NCBI GenBank assembly: GCA_900550315.1
Contig: URRK01000008.1
Span: forward strand, 1-20,698
DNA: 20,698 nt
Source: an uncultured Oscillospiraceae bacterium
GTDB taxonomy: Bacteria > Bacillota > Clostridia > Oscillospirales > Acutalibacteraceae
Direction of reading: 5' to 3'
Shown one piece after another: positions 13,908 to 20,698 of the stretch (positions within the stretch are counted from its first letter, which is position 1; each line of letters starts with the position of its first letter). The translations under genes and the position numbers were made by a program. The notes beneath the pieces are model-generated. The model was not told where the DNA came from and did not search any database. It saw only the letters and a program-made list of their open reading frames with translations.

Positions 13908-13967
13908 AAAATGTCGGTTAATTTTGCGCAAAGCTTTGCAAAATTTCGGTTGGCTTGCCGCCAGAAC

Positions 13968-13996
13968 TTGATATTTTAAATAAGTTGTGTTAAAAT
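13968..13996 (+). promoter_or_regulatory. Sigma-70 promoter of the nucleosidase leader
   Basis: TTGATA (13968-13973), a 17-base spacer and TAAAAT (13991-13996). The start is expected near 14003, which is exactly where the first stem of the leader begins (14004). A perfect palindrome, GCAAAGCTTTGC (13928-13939), lies 29 bases upstream of the -35 box and could be an activator or repressor site. Confidence 0.72.
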
Positions 13997-14002
13997 AGGA
14001 AA

Positions 14003-14172
14003 TACTTTGGCGAAAGCCGCGAACAACCGGCACCGGTTGCCAAAGTGCAGCAAGCAAAGCTGCAAGAATTTTAAAATTAACAAAGCTGTATGGCACTTGA
14101 CTGCAATTTTTAAAATACCCCCCCGGCAGCGGGCTTACAGCCGGCCAGCCCTTTGGTAAGCCGCACTTTTTT
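14003..14172 (+). ncRNA. Structured 5' leader with attenuator, riboswitch-like, class unknown
   Basis: A ~190-base untranslated leader. ACTTTGGC (14004-14011) pairs with GCCAAAGT (14039-14046) and encloses an AACCG/CGGTT hairpin (14025-14038). GCAGC/GCTGC (14047-14063) forms the next hairpin. CAAAGCTG occurs twice (14055-14062, 14081-14088). Alternative pairings exist: GGC-GAAA-GCC (14009-14018) and AAGTGC (14043-14048) with GCACTT (14093-14098). It ends in an intrinsic terminator (14129-14172). A compact fold plus a terminator just ahead of the ribosome binding site is the layout of a transcription-attenuating riboswitch or protein-controlled leader. I could not match it to a class I know. 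Confidence 0.55.
14129..14172 (+). terminator. Attenuator terminator in front of the nucleosidase gene
   Basis: GCGGGCTTAC (14129-14138) pairs with GTAAGCCGC (14156-14164) with one bulged G; six T follow at 14167-14172. GGAG of the gene's ribosome binding site begins 7 bases later (14179). A competing stem, CCGGC (14123-14127) with GCCGG (14140-14144), encloses the left arm and would act as an antiterminator. Confidence 0.75.
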
Positions 14173-14190
14173 GTGTTTGGAGCAATAAAT

Positions 14191-14916
14191 ATGAAAAATA
14201 ATTTAACCGTTGGCTTGGTGGTAGCAGATGATATCGAATATGCCCCCATAGCCGGCTTAAAAAAATTAGCACTGCAGCCGTCCCCGTTTTGCGGTCGGCC
14301 GGGGCACCGTTTTACCTTACAGCAGGGCGAAAAAGCCCTTACGGTTTACAGCGTGCATAGCGGCGTTGGCAAGGTAAATGCCGCTACCGCCGCTGCCCAT
14401 TTGTTGGAAAAAGGGTGCCGGGTGCTGTTAAATTACGGCCTTTCCGGCGGGGTTGGCAAGCTGCCGCATAACAGCTTTGCGCTCGGCACAGCGTTTATTG
14501 AACACGATTTTGACCTTACCTGTTTGGGTCGCCCCCGTGGGCAAAAGCCCGGGCAGCCGTTGTTTAGCACAGCCAGCGAAGCTTTAAACCGCTGTTTTTT
14601 GGCGGCAGAGCCGGGACTTTATACCGGCCCAATGGCGTGCGGCGATTGCTTTGTAAGCAACAACAAACTTCGGGATTGGCTGCGAGAGGAACTAAATGTT
14701 ATTTGCTGCGATATGGAAACCGGGGCCATTGCCGCCGCGGCCAACCTGTACGGGGTGCCCTTTGCAACCCTGCGTCAGGTTTCGGACGATGCGGGCGACA
14801 ACGCTGTTGCCGATTATTCGGCCCACGCCGAGCCGGAGCAGACTATCTTGTTTGAACTATTTTTTAAGCTTTTAGGTCAGCTTTTTAGTGTGCCAAAGCT
14901 TTGGGAGGATGAATGA
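14191..14916 (+). CDS. MTA/SAH nucleosidase-like protein (PNP/UDP phosphorylase superfamily)
   Basis: A 241-aa protein of the MTAN-like nucleosidase group, which cleaves 5'-methylthioadenosine, S-adenosylhomocysteine or related nucleosides to adenine and the ribosyl part in the cytosol. Visible are VYSVHSGVGKVNAATAAAHLL (the G-x-G-K-V-N-A segment), the NYGLSGGVG loop (usually NxGxAGG), the METGA motif with ribose-binding Glu176, and the catalytic Asp199 in RQVSDDAGD. The length matches MTAN (about 230 aa). Futalosine hydrolase is a related alternative, but no menaquinone genes are near. ATG 14191 has GGAG 8 bases upstream; an in-frame ATG at 14173 lies within the terminator tail and is unlikely. 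The stop overlaps the start of the flippase gene (ATGA), so they form an operon behind the leader at 14003. Confidence 0.83.
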   Translation: MKNNLTVGLVVADDIEYAPIAGLKKLALQPSPFCGRPGHRFTLQQGEKALTVYSVHSGVGKVNAATAAAHLLEKGCRVLLNYGLSGGVGKLPHNSFALGTAFIEHDFDLTCLGRPRGQKPGQPLFSTASEALNRCFLAAEPGLYTGPMACGDCFVSNNKLRDWLREELNVICCDMETGAIAAAANLYGVPFATLRQVSDDAGDNAVADYSAHAEPEQTILFELFFKLLGQLFSVPKLWEDE

Positions 14917-16640
14917 TGGCTACAAAGCACACCGAAAAGGAACAAAGCTTTTTGCAGGCAACGGTTATTTTAGGCATTGCCACCATGTTGGTAAAGGTGC
15001 TGGGGGCCATTTTTAAAATACCGTTGCAGCGCCTAATTGGCGATGACGGCATGGGCTTTTATTCTACTGCTTACGATATTTATTTACCAATTTATTCTTT
15101 GGCCATGGCGGGGTTCCCGGTGGCTGTTTCCCGAATGGTGGCCGACCAGGTAGGCAAAGAGCGCTACCGCGACGCCCGGCGCACCCTGCGGGTGGTTGCC
15201 AAGGTGTTTTTAATTGCCGGCACCATAGGACTGCTGTTAATGTACGGTGCCTCGTTTATTGTTACCGCTGTTACCGGCAATGTGCGGGCAAGGCCCGGCA
15301 TGTTTGTAATTGCGCCTTCTATTTTCTTTTGCTGCGTTATGTCAATTTATCGCGGCTATTACGAAGGGGTTCGCAATATGTACCCCACGGCGGTCTCCTC
15401 GGTTATTGAGGCGGTTTGCAAGCTGGTTTTGGGGTACAGCTTTGCGTTTATTATTGTGAAATCCGCCAGCACCGTAACGCTGGATACATTGTCGTACGCG
15501 GTTGCCGGGGCTATGCTGGGTATTACGCTGGGTACGGTTTTGGGCTCTGCTTACCTCATTTGGTGCTACACCAAAAAGGGCGATGGCATTACCAACCAAA
15601 TGCTGCGGGAATCGCCGGCGCCCATGCCGCAACGCAAAATTTTTAAAATGCTGGTTGCCATTGCCGTGCCGGTAGCGTTAGGCTCACTGGTAACGCAGGT
15701 TTCCGGGTTAATAGATGTAGTTATGGTGCAGGGGCAGCTTAAAAGCACGGTAGCCGCACACCCGGAGTCTTTTACCGAAATGTACCAGGCCTATCAGGCC
15801 TCCGGCGCCGCCCAAAAATCGGGGTTTGAAATTTGGGTGGCCAACCGCCTGTACGGCTGCTACAAGGGCAGCGCGTACACCATGTTTAATTTTGTGCCAA
15901 CCATTACCTCGGTGCTGGGCGTTAGCGCCATTCCGGTTCTTACCATGGTTTGGGGGGCAAAAAATTCTGCCGGTATTCGTAAAAATATAGAATCTATTAT
16001 TAAAATAATTTCTTTAATTGCTTTTCCAATGGGGGCTGGCATGGTGGCCTTGGCGCCGCAAATTATTCAGCTTCTGTTCAAGTCGTCCGAGCCGGTTATA
16101 ACCGCAAATCTGCTGCGCATTTTAGGCTTGGCTGCCTGCTGTGCGGGGCTTTCTACGCCGCTTACCAATATGCTGCAGGCAATTGGCCGGCAGGGGGTTC
16201 CGGTGCGCAACATTGGGGTAGGGGCCATTATTAAAATTTTAAGCAACCTAACCCTGGTGGCCATTCCCTCGATTCATGTAATGGGTGCGGCAATTGGTAC
16301 GCTGCTTTGCTACATTTACATTGCTGGCGCCAACCTGTTTTGCCTCATTCGCTATTCCGGCACCCGCCCGAATATGAAAGCCGCGGTGCTGCGCCCCTTT
16401 ATTGCAGCGGCGCTTTGCGGTGTGGCGGCCTTTGCGGTGGCCTTTTTGGGGCAAAAGCTGTTAGGCTCGGCCTCGTTACTTGCCAACGCCGCGGTAACCT
16501 GCCTTGGCATTTTGGCGGCCGTTGTGGTTTATTTGCTGGCCGTTGCCGCCTTTAAATGCTTAACCGAGCAGGATATTCGCACCTTAGCAAAGGGTGAAAA
16601 GGTTATTGCTGTTTTAAAAAGACTTAAAATCGTAGTATAA
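14913..16640 (+). CDS. SpoVB/MurJ-like polysaccharide (lipid II type) flippase
   Basis: A 575-aa integral membrane protein of the MOP exporter superfamily (MATE-like fold, about 14 helices). The N-terminal segment QATVILGIATMLVKVLGAIFKIPLQRLIG followed by GDDGMGFYSTAYDIYLPIYSLAMAGFPVAVSRMVAD is characteristic of SpoVB and related flippases, which move lipid-linked cell-wall precursors across the membrane. A hydrophilic loop occurs at about residues 275-315 (GQLKSTVAAHPESFTEMYQA region). The first ATG (14913) overlaps the preceding TGA; the next codon is also ATG (14916) and is better spaced from GGGAGG (14903-14908), so it may be the true start. Its place before HU and RqcP resembles the yabM-yabO neighbourhood of Bacillus. 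The role may be vegetative wall synthesis or spore cortex; the sequence does not decide. Confidence 0.9.
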   Translation: MMATKHTEKEQSFLQATVILGIATMLVKVLGAIFKIPLQRLIGDDGMGFYSTAYDIYLPIYSLAMAGFPVAVSRMVADQVGKERYRDARRTLRVVAKVFLIAGTIGLLLMYGASFIVTAVTGNVRARPGMFVIAPSIFFCCVMSIYRGYYEGVRNMYPTAVSSVIEAVCKLVLGYSFAFIIVKSASTVTLDTLSYAVAGAMLGITLGTVLGSAYLIWCYTKKGDGITNQMLRESPAPMPQRKIFKMLVAIAVPVALGSLVTQVSGLIDVVMVQGQLKSTVAAHPESFTEMYQAYQASGAAQKSGFEIWVANRLYGCYKGSAYTMFNFVPTITSVLGVSAIPVLTMVWGAKNSAGIRKNIESIIKIISLIAFPMGAGMVALAPQIIQLLFKSSEPVITANLLRILGLAACCAGLSTPLTNMLQAIGRQGVPVRNIGVGAIIKILSNLTLVAIPSIHVMGAAIGTLLCYIYIAGANLFCLIRYSGTRPNMKAAVLRPFIAAALCGVAAFAVAFLGQKLLGSASLLANAAVTCLGILAAVVVYLLAVAAFKCLTEQDIRTLAKGEKVIAVLKRLKIVV

Positions 16641-16767
16641 AGCCGCTTAAAAACACCGATAATTGTCGAATTTCTCGTTTTTTTTCAAATTTACACTTGA
16701 TTTTAGGGTAATTTTATGGTAAATTATTAGTATACGGTTGCTCGACCTTGGTTTTTAAAACTTCTGC

Positions 16768-16796
16768 TTGCCTTTTTGCTTAAAATGCGGTATAAT
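16768..16796 (+). promoter_or_regulatory. Sigma-70 promoter of the HU gene
   Basis: TTGCCT (16768-16773), a 17-base spacer and a perfect TATAAT (16791-16796). The ~70-base leader contains an AACAGG-TTTTG-CCTGTT hairpin (16823-16839) just ahead of the strong GGAGGA ribosome binding site (16859-16864). A weaker second promoter (TTGATT, 17 bases, TAAATT, about 16697-16725) may add to it. Confidence 0.82.
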
Positions 16797-16871
16797 ACAA
16801 AGGTCGCAGTATTTCGTTTTCAAACAGGTTTTGCCTGTTGAAATAAATAATTTTCTACGGAGGAAAATAAG

Positions 16872-17144
16872 ATGAAAAAAACAGAATTAGTTGCAGCAAT
16901 TGCAGAAAAGGCAGACATTGCAAAGAAAGACGCCGACAAGGCATTAACCGCTTTTATTGAGACCGTTACCGAAGAGCTGAAAGCCGGCGGCAAGATCCAG
17001 TTAGTTGGCTTTGGCACCTTTGAGGTTAAGGAAAGAGCCGCAAGAACCGGCATTAACCCCCAAACCAAAGAGCAGATCAAAATTGCTGCTTGCAAGGCTC
17101 CGGTATTTAAGGCCGGCCGTGGCTTTAAGGAAGAAATTCAATAA
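16872..17144 (+). CDS. hup: HU family DNA-binding protein
   Basis: A 90-aa histone-like protein that forms dimers and bends DNA throughout the nucleoid. KKTELVAAIAEKADIAKKDADKAL (helical N-terminus), then GKIQLVGFGTFEVKERAARTGINPQT (the HU signature and the start of the DNA-binding arm, with the RTGINPQT arm tip) and APVFKAGRGFKEEI are all canonical. A GGAGGA ribosome binding site and A-rich early codons (AAA, GCA, GAA), unlike the GC-richer third positions of the neighbours, suggest very high expression. It is a single-gene transcript for the most part, framed by its own promoter and a perfect terminator at 17163. Confidence 0.97.
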   Translation: MKKTELVAAIAEKADIAKKDADKALTAFIETVTEELKAGGKIQLVGFGTFEVKERAARTGINPQTKEQIKIAACKAPVFKAGRGFKEEIQ

Positions 17145-17162
17145 TTTAAAGCTTATATTTGC

Positions 17163-17190
17163 GCCCTGCCTTTTTTGGCAGGGCTTTTTT
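17163..17190 (+). terminator. Intrinsic terminator of the HU gene
   Basis: GCCCTGCC (17163-17170), a T6 loop, GGCAGGGC (17177-17184), then T6 (17185-17190): a perfect 8-bp stem. The RqcP gene, 38 bases further on, therefore depends on read-through or on an unseen promoter. Confidence 0.95.
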
Positions 17191-17228
17191 ATTCAATTCA
17201 CAAAATTACAATTTTAACGGAGGATCTT

Positions 17229-17471
17229 ATGCGATTAGATAAATATTTAAAGGTTGCCAGAATTATTAAGCGGCGCACCGTAGCCAACGAGGCGTGCGAC
17301 GCCGGACGGGTACTGGTAAACGGCAAGGCCGCCCGTGCCTCTTACGAGGTAAAACCGCAGGATGTTTTGCAGCTGGAATTTGGCGGGCGCACCTTAAAGC
17401 TGCGGGTTTTAGAGGTTAAAGAGGCCGTTCGAAAAGAGGAGGTTGGCACCCTGTACACCCTAATAGATTAG
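17229..17471 (+). CDS. rqcP: RqcP (YabO/Hsp15-like) S4-domain ribosome quality control protein
   Basis: An 80-aa S4 RNA-binding protein: MRLDKYLKVARIIKRRTVANEACDAGRV is the S4 helix pair, GKAARASYEVKPQDVLQLEFG the following beta part. RqcP works with RqcH on the stalled 50S subunit to add C-terminal alanine tails to nascent chains. The ATG at 17229 is preceded by GGAGGA 5-6 bases away; an in-frame upstream start at 17175 lies in the HU terminator and is rejected. In Bacillus yabO is followed by yabP, yabQ and divIC; here none follows and the next gene is a glycosidase. Confidence 0.93.
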   Translation: MRLDKYLKVARIIKRRTVANEACDAGRVLVNGKAARASYEVKPQDVLQLEFGGRTLKLRVLEVKEAVRKEEVGTLYTLID

Positions 17472-17538
17472 TACCTTTTTACCCTAACCAATTCGTACCC
17501 TTTAACTAAATTGATTCGTACACCTTTACCCAAATCAA
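17468..17538. repeat. Three imperfect 23-24 bp tandem repeats
   Basis: Units at 17468-17491, 17492-17514 and 17515-17538 share the pattern TT(A/C)GTACnCTTTnACnnAAn(C/T)nA. A fourth, eroded copy (TTCCTTCCC) may begin at 17539. They start in the stop codon of rqcP and lie in the spacer before the glycosidase promoter. No function was recognised. Confidence 0.6.
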
Positions 17539-17557
17539 TTCCTTCCCATTTTTTATG

Positions 17558-17584
17558 AAAAAAAGCTCGGTTTTTATGCTTTTT
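17558..17584 (+). terminator. Weak AT-rich hairpin, possible terminator of rqcP
   Basis: AAAAAGC (17560-17566) pairs with GCTTTTT (17578-17584), the T run forming part of the stem. It lies just upstream of the next promoter. Stem stability is low. Confidence 0.35.
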
Positions 17585-17595
17585 AGGGCCTGCGG

Positions 17596-17624
17596 TTGCA
17601 ATTGGCGGCCGCTGCCGCTATAAT
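17596..17624 (+). promoter_or_regulatory. Sigma-70 promoter of the GH106-like gene
   Basis: TTGCAA (17596-17601), a 17-base GC-rich spacer and a perfect TATAAT (17619-17624). AAAGGG (17645-17650) gives a ribosome binding site 8 bases before the ATG at 17659. Confidence 0.85.
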
Positions 17625-17658
17625 ACAACTGTAAACTATTTTAGAAAGGGCGTTGTAA

Positions 17659-20600
17659 ATGCTTTACCCTAAGAATAAAGCCAAACAAATTGATTTAAAC
17701 CTGTTTTTAAATCCAACGGCCGAGTACCGCTGCACCCCCTTTTGGGCTTGGAACTGCGATTTAAAAAAGGATGAACTGTTTTCGGAAATTGACGCCATGG
17801 AGCAAATGGGCATGGGCGGGTTTCACATGCACACCCGTGTGGGGATGTCTACAACCTACCTGTCGGATGAATACATGGCCTTTATTAAAGCCTGTACCGA
17901 GCGGGCAAAAGAAAAAAATATGCTGGCCTGGCTGTACGATGAGGACAAGTGGCCCTCGGGCTTTGCGGGCGGGTATGTTACCAAAAAGTTAGAAAACCGG
18001 CAAAAGTTTTTAATGCTTACCACTACGCCGTACGGGGACGCCGCCGAAGCCGAGGAGCAAATTGACGCTTCGGCCTTAGCCAAACGCGCCAACAACGGCA
18101 AGCTGCTTTGCAAGTACGCGGTTGAGCTGGACGACGAAGGCTATTTAAAAAATTACCGGCAGCTGAAAAACGGTGAAACGGCCAAGGGCACGGTTTGGTA
18201 CGCCTACTTAGAAACGGCCTTGGAGGGACCTTGGTTTAACTACCAAACCTATGTAGATACCCTTTCGAAACCGGCCATTGACGATTTTATTAAAATAACG
18301 CACGAGCGGTACAAAGAAACGGTTGGCGAGGAGTTTGGCAAAACTGTTCCCGCTATTTTTACCGATGAACCGCAGGTTACCCGCAAGGTGTTGTTAGACC
18401 ACGCAAAAGATTTAAATAAAGACATTATTTTACCCTTTACCACCGATTTGGAGGAAAGCTACCGCGCCGCCTACGGCGAAAGCCTTTTAGAAAAGCTGCC
18501 GGAGGTTATTTGGAACAAAAAGGGCGTTGCCTCGGTTACCCGTTACCGCTACCACGACCATGTTACCGAGCGGTTTGTGCAAGCCTATTGCGATAATATT
18601 GGCCACTGGTGCCAAAAAAACGGCATTGCAATGACAGGGCACATGATGGAGGAGCAAAGCCTTACTTCCCAAACCGGGGCAATTGGCGAGGCCATGCGCG
18701 CCTACCGCAATTTTACCATTCCGGGGGTAGATATTCTTTGCAACACCTACGGTGAATTTACCACCGTTAAGCAGGCGGCCAGCGCGGCGCACCAGTATGG
18801 CCGCGAGGGGGTAATGAGCGAGCTTTACGGCGTTACAAACTGGGATTTTGATTTTCGCGGGCACAAGCTGCAAGGGGATTGGCAGGCTGCTTTAGGCGTT
18901 AGTGTGCGAGTGCCGCATTTGTACTGGGTTTCTATGAACGGGGAGGCAAAAAGAGATTACCCGGCCTCTATTGGTCATCAATCGGCCTGGTATAAAGAAT
19001 ACAGCTACATTGAAAACCACTTTGCCCGGGTGAATACTTTAATGACACGGGGCAACGCTGCCATTAAAATTGCCATGATCCACCCCATAGAGTCTTACTG
19101 GCTGTGTTACGGTCCGAACGACCAATCGGGCGGCGTTCGGCAGGAGCTGGATCGCAATTTTAAAGATATTTCAAACTGGATGCTGCACGCCGGGCTGGAT
19201 TACGATTATATTTGCGAATCGACTCTGCCGGAGCAGTTTAAAAGCAGCCAAACAGGCTTTACGGTTGGCAAAATGTGTTACGATGTTGTAGTGGTGCCGG
19301 GCTGCCGCACCCTGCGCGGTACAACCTTAAAGTACCTACAGCAGTTTGCCGAAAAGGGCGGTAAGGTTTTGTTTGCCGGGCATGTGCCGGAGTATATTGA
19401 CGCAGTTTTAAGCAACGCCGCGCAAAAGCTTGCCGAAAATAACCGTATTGATTTTACCCAAAACGCGGTGGTAGAGGCCTTAGAGCCTTACCGCACCGTA
19501 AAAATGCTTAACACCAACGGCGGCCGCACAGACGATTTATTTTACGGCCTGCGCCAGGACGGCGAAAATTACAACCTGTTTGTTTGCCACTGCACGCAAA
19601 GCAACCGGCTTTCTATTAAACCTAATAGGGTAAATACCATTGGCGTAAAGGGCACCTTTACCGCAACCGAGTTTAATACCCTAACCGGCAAAACAGCCGA
19701 AATTCCGGTGTATTACGAAAACGGATTTACCTGCTTTAAATGGCAGAACAATGTACATTCCTCTTTGTTGGTTCAGCTTTGCCCCGGCAAGGCTAAACCG
19801 GTAGCCGAAAATACCGCCGAGTATGAAGAGCAGGGCTATGTAGCCGGGCCGGTAGAGTACACCTTGGCCGAGCCGAATGTTTGCGTGCTGGATATGGCGC
19901 GGTGGCGGTTGGATGATGGCGATTGGCAAAAGGCCGAGGAAAGTATTCGCATTGGCGTTATTGCCAAACAGCAGTTAAACCTGCCGGTTGCGGCTTCCTT
20001 AGGGGCGCAGCCCTGGGCCACCAAAAAGGTAAAAGAGCAAAACAGCATTACCTTAGCGTACAGCTTTTATTCTGAAATAGAGGTTCAAAATGCTAAATTG
20101 GCGTTAGAAGACCTTGATTGCACTGAGGTTTGGTTTAACGGCCAAAAGCTGCCGGCTAAAAAGCAGGGCTATTATGTAGATTTTTCCATTGCCGAAATTA
20201 TGCTTGGAACGGTGCAAAAAGGGCAAAATACCATTGAGCTGAAAAAGCCGTTTGGCGTTATGACCAACACCGAAAACATTTTTGTTTTAGGCAAATTTGG
20301 CGTAAGGGTAACCGGCACGGCAGTTTGCCTGCAAAAGCCGGCCGAAAAGCTTTATTTTGCCGATTTAGCACAGCAAGGTTTGCCGTTTTACGGCGGCGAA
20401 ATTACCTACCGTCTGCCGCTTAAAACCAACCAAAGCACAGCGCTGGCGCTGGGTACCTACGGTGCTGGCTGCGTAACGGTTACGGCCGGCGGGGTTGAGC
20501 AAAATGTTTCGCTTGCGCCCTATGTGGCCAATTTGGGCTATTTAACCCCCGGCCAAAACACGGTAGAAGTTCATGTTTACAATTCTCGCGCAAACACCTT

Positions 20601-20698
20601 TGGTCAGCTGCATTTAAACAACGGCGACTACACCTGGTTTGGTCCGCCCGCCTGGCGCACCCAGGGTGCCGAGTATTGCCCGGAATACCGCTTAAAGG
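17659..20698 (+). CDS. GH106-like glycosidase (alpha-L-rhamnosidase type), 3' end beyond the window
   Basis: The frame is open from ATG 17659 to the right edge (1013 codons, no stop), so the protein is at least 1013 aa, close to the 1000-1200 aa usual for the group. The N-terminal TPFWAWNCDLKKDELFSEID and MEQMGMGGFHMHTR segments, followed by LAWLYDEDKWPSG, fit the TIM-barrel start of glycosyl hydrolases annotated as GH106 or GH106-like. Further parts are AIFTDEPQVT, GHMMEEQSLTSQTG, a glutamine-amidotransferase-like middle (VVVVPGCRTLRGTTLKYLQQF at about 535-560) and a C-terminal jelly roll typical of these enzymes (about 780 on). No signal peptide is seen, so it probably acts in the cytosol on imported oligosaccharides. 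Family assignment is from motif memory; rhamnose specificity is not proven. No partner transporter is in view. Confidence 0.8.
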   Translation, partial: MLYPKNKAKQIDLNLFLNPTAEYRCTPFWAWNCDLKKDELFSEIDAMEQMGMGGFHMHTRVGMSTTYLSDEYMAFIKACTERAKEKNMLAWLYDEDKWPSGFAGGYVTKKLENRQKFLMLTTTPYGDAAEAEEQIDASALAKRANNGKLLCKYAVELDDEGYLKNYRQLKNGETAKGTVWYAYLETALEGPWFNYQTYVDTLSKPAIDDFIKITHERYKETVGEEFGKTVPAIFTDEPQVTRKVLLDHAKDLNKDIILPFTTDLEESYRAAYGESLLEKLPEVIWNKKGVASVTRYRYHDHVTERFVQAYCDNIGHWCQKNGIAMTGHMMEEQSLTSQTGAIGEAMRAYRNFTIPGVDILCNTYGEFTTVKQAASAAHQYGREGVMSELYGVTNWDFDFRGHKLQGDWQAALGVSVRVPHLYWVSMNGEAKRDYPASIGHQSAWYKEYSYIENHFARVNTLMTRGNAAIKIAMIHPIESYWLCYGPNDQSGGVRQELDRNFKDISNWMLHAGLDYDYICESTLPEQFKSSQTGFTVGKMCYDVVVVPGCRTLRGTTLKYLQQFAEKGGKVLFAGHVPEYIDAVLSNAAQKLAENNRIDFTQNAVVEALEPYRTVKMLNTNGGRTDDLFYGLRQDGENYNLFVCHCTQSNRLSIKPNRVNTIGVKGTFTATEFNTLTGKTAEIPVYYENGFTCFKWQNNVHSSLLVQLCPGKAKPVAENTAEYEEQGYVAGPVEYTLAEPNVCVLDMARWRLDDGDWQKAEESIRIGVIAKQQLNLPVAASLGAQPWATKKVKEQNSITLAYSFYSEIEVQNAKLALEDLDCTEVWFNGQKLPAKKQGYYVDFSIAEIMLGTVQKGQNTIELKKPFGVMTNTENIFVLGKFGVRVTGTAVCLQKPAEKLYFADLAQQGLPFYGGEITYRLPLKTNQSTALALGTYGAGCVTVTAGGVEQNVSLAPYVANLGYLTPGQNTVEVHVYNSRANTFGQLHLNNGDYTWFGPPAWRTQGAEYCPEYRLK

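Noticed and set aside
14003..14100. Resemblance of the leader (GGCGAAAGCC, GCAAAGC) to the c-di-GMP-I riboswitch
   Set aside because: The short matches are not in the required order, and the conserved tetraloop receptor and junction sequences of that class could not be found.
13785..14249. A 154-codon open frame on the minus strand across the nucleosidase leader
   Set aside because: It spans a terminator, a promoter and an attenuator of the plus strand, has no recognisable motif, low-complexity basic composition and no fitting ribosome binding site.
16664..16670. TGTCGAA, a perfect match to the core Spo0A box
   Set aside because: A 7-base match is expected a few times by chance in 20 kb on both strands, there is no second box, and it is not placed over a convincing promoter.

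Overview
The window looks like a chromosomal segment of a low-to-mid GC Gram-positive anaerobe, most likely class Clostridia (Bacillota; an Oscillospirales-like gut bacterium is my guess). The signs are AGGAGG-type ribosome binding sites with occasional TTG starts, the SpoVB-like flippase / HU / RqcP(YabO) gene order, an anaerobic-type ferrous iron operon ending in a small Cys-rich FeoB-associated protein, and two glycan-degrading glycosidases. No rRNA, tRNA, CRISPR array, phage or transposase gene was recognised.

Layout. 1-1277: the 3' end of an acyl-CoA synthetase gene overlapping an amidohydrolase, closed by a bidirectional terminator. 1400-2648 (minus): a small HMA metal-binding protein overlapping an AraC regulator. 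2716-2916: a small conserved-type protein. 2976-5970 (minus): a MacB/LolD-type ABC ATPase and an FtsX-type permease whose reading frame is broken once. 6060-9266 (minus): the ferrous iron uptake operon feoA-feoA-feoB-(Cys-rich protein), with feoB also broken by one frameshift; it ends at a clean terminator. 9295-9446: the feo control region, a sigma-70 promoter followed by four 16-bp palindromes spaced 33-34 bp apart. 9651-10653: a divergent COG0523 (CobW-like) GTPase fused to a DUF1980/TIGR03943-like domain. 10857-13810: dCMP deaminase and a GH2 beta-mannosidase. 13968-14172: a promoter and a structured leader ending in an intrinsic terminator directly in front of an MTA/SAH-nucleosidase-like gene, which overlaps a SpoVB/MurJ-like flippase (to 16640). 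16768-17471: promoter, HU, a strong terminator and RqcP. 17596-20698: promoter and the first 1013 codons of a large GH106-like glycosidase that runs out of the window.

How it works together. The central part is a metal-homeostasis block: Fe(II) import (Feo), a putative metal chaperone GTPase on the other side of the shared control region, and an HMA protein coupled to a regulator. The right half combines housekeeping functions (dTMP precursor supply, methylthioadenosine/SAH recycling, lipid-linked precursor flipping, nucleoid packaging, ribosome rescue) with plant-glycan degradation (mannosides, rhamnosides).

The most notable signals are the phased four-operator array in the feo 5' UTR, the attenuator-like leader of the nucleosidase gene, the GTPase-DUF1980 fusion, an acidic extracytoplasmic insert of about 120 residues in FeoB, and two frameshifts of the same type (one base lost) in neighbouring membrane-protein genes. 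The frameshifts may be assembly errors or genuine decay. All calls come from reading the sequence; no database search was run.
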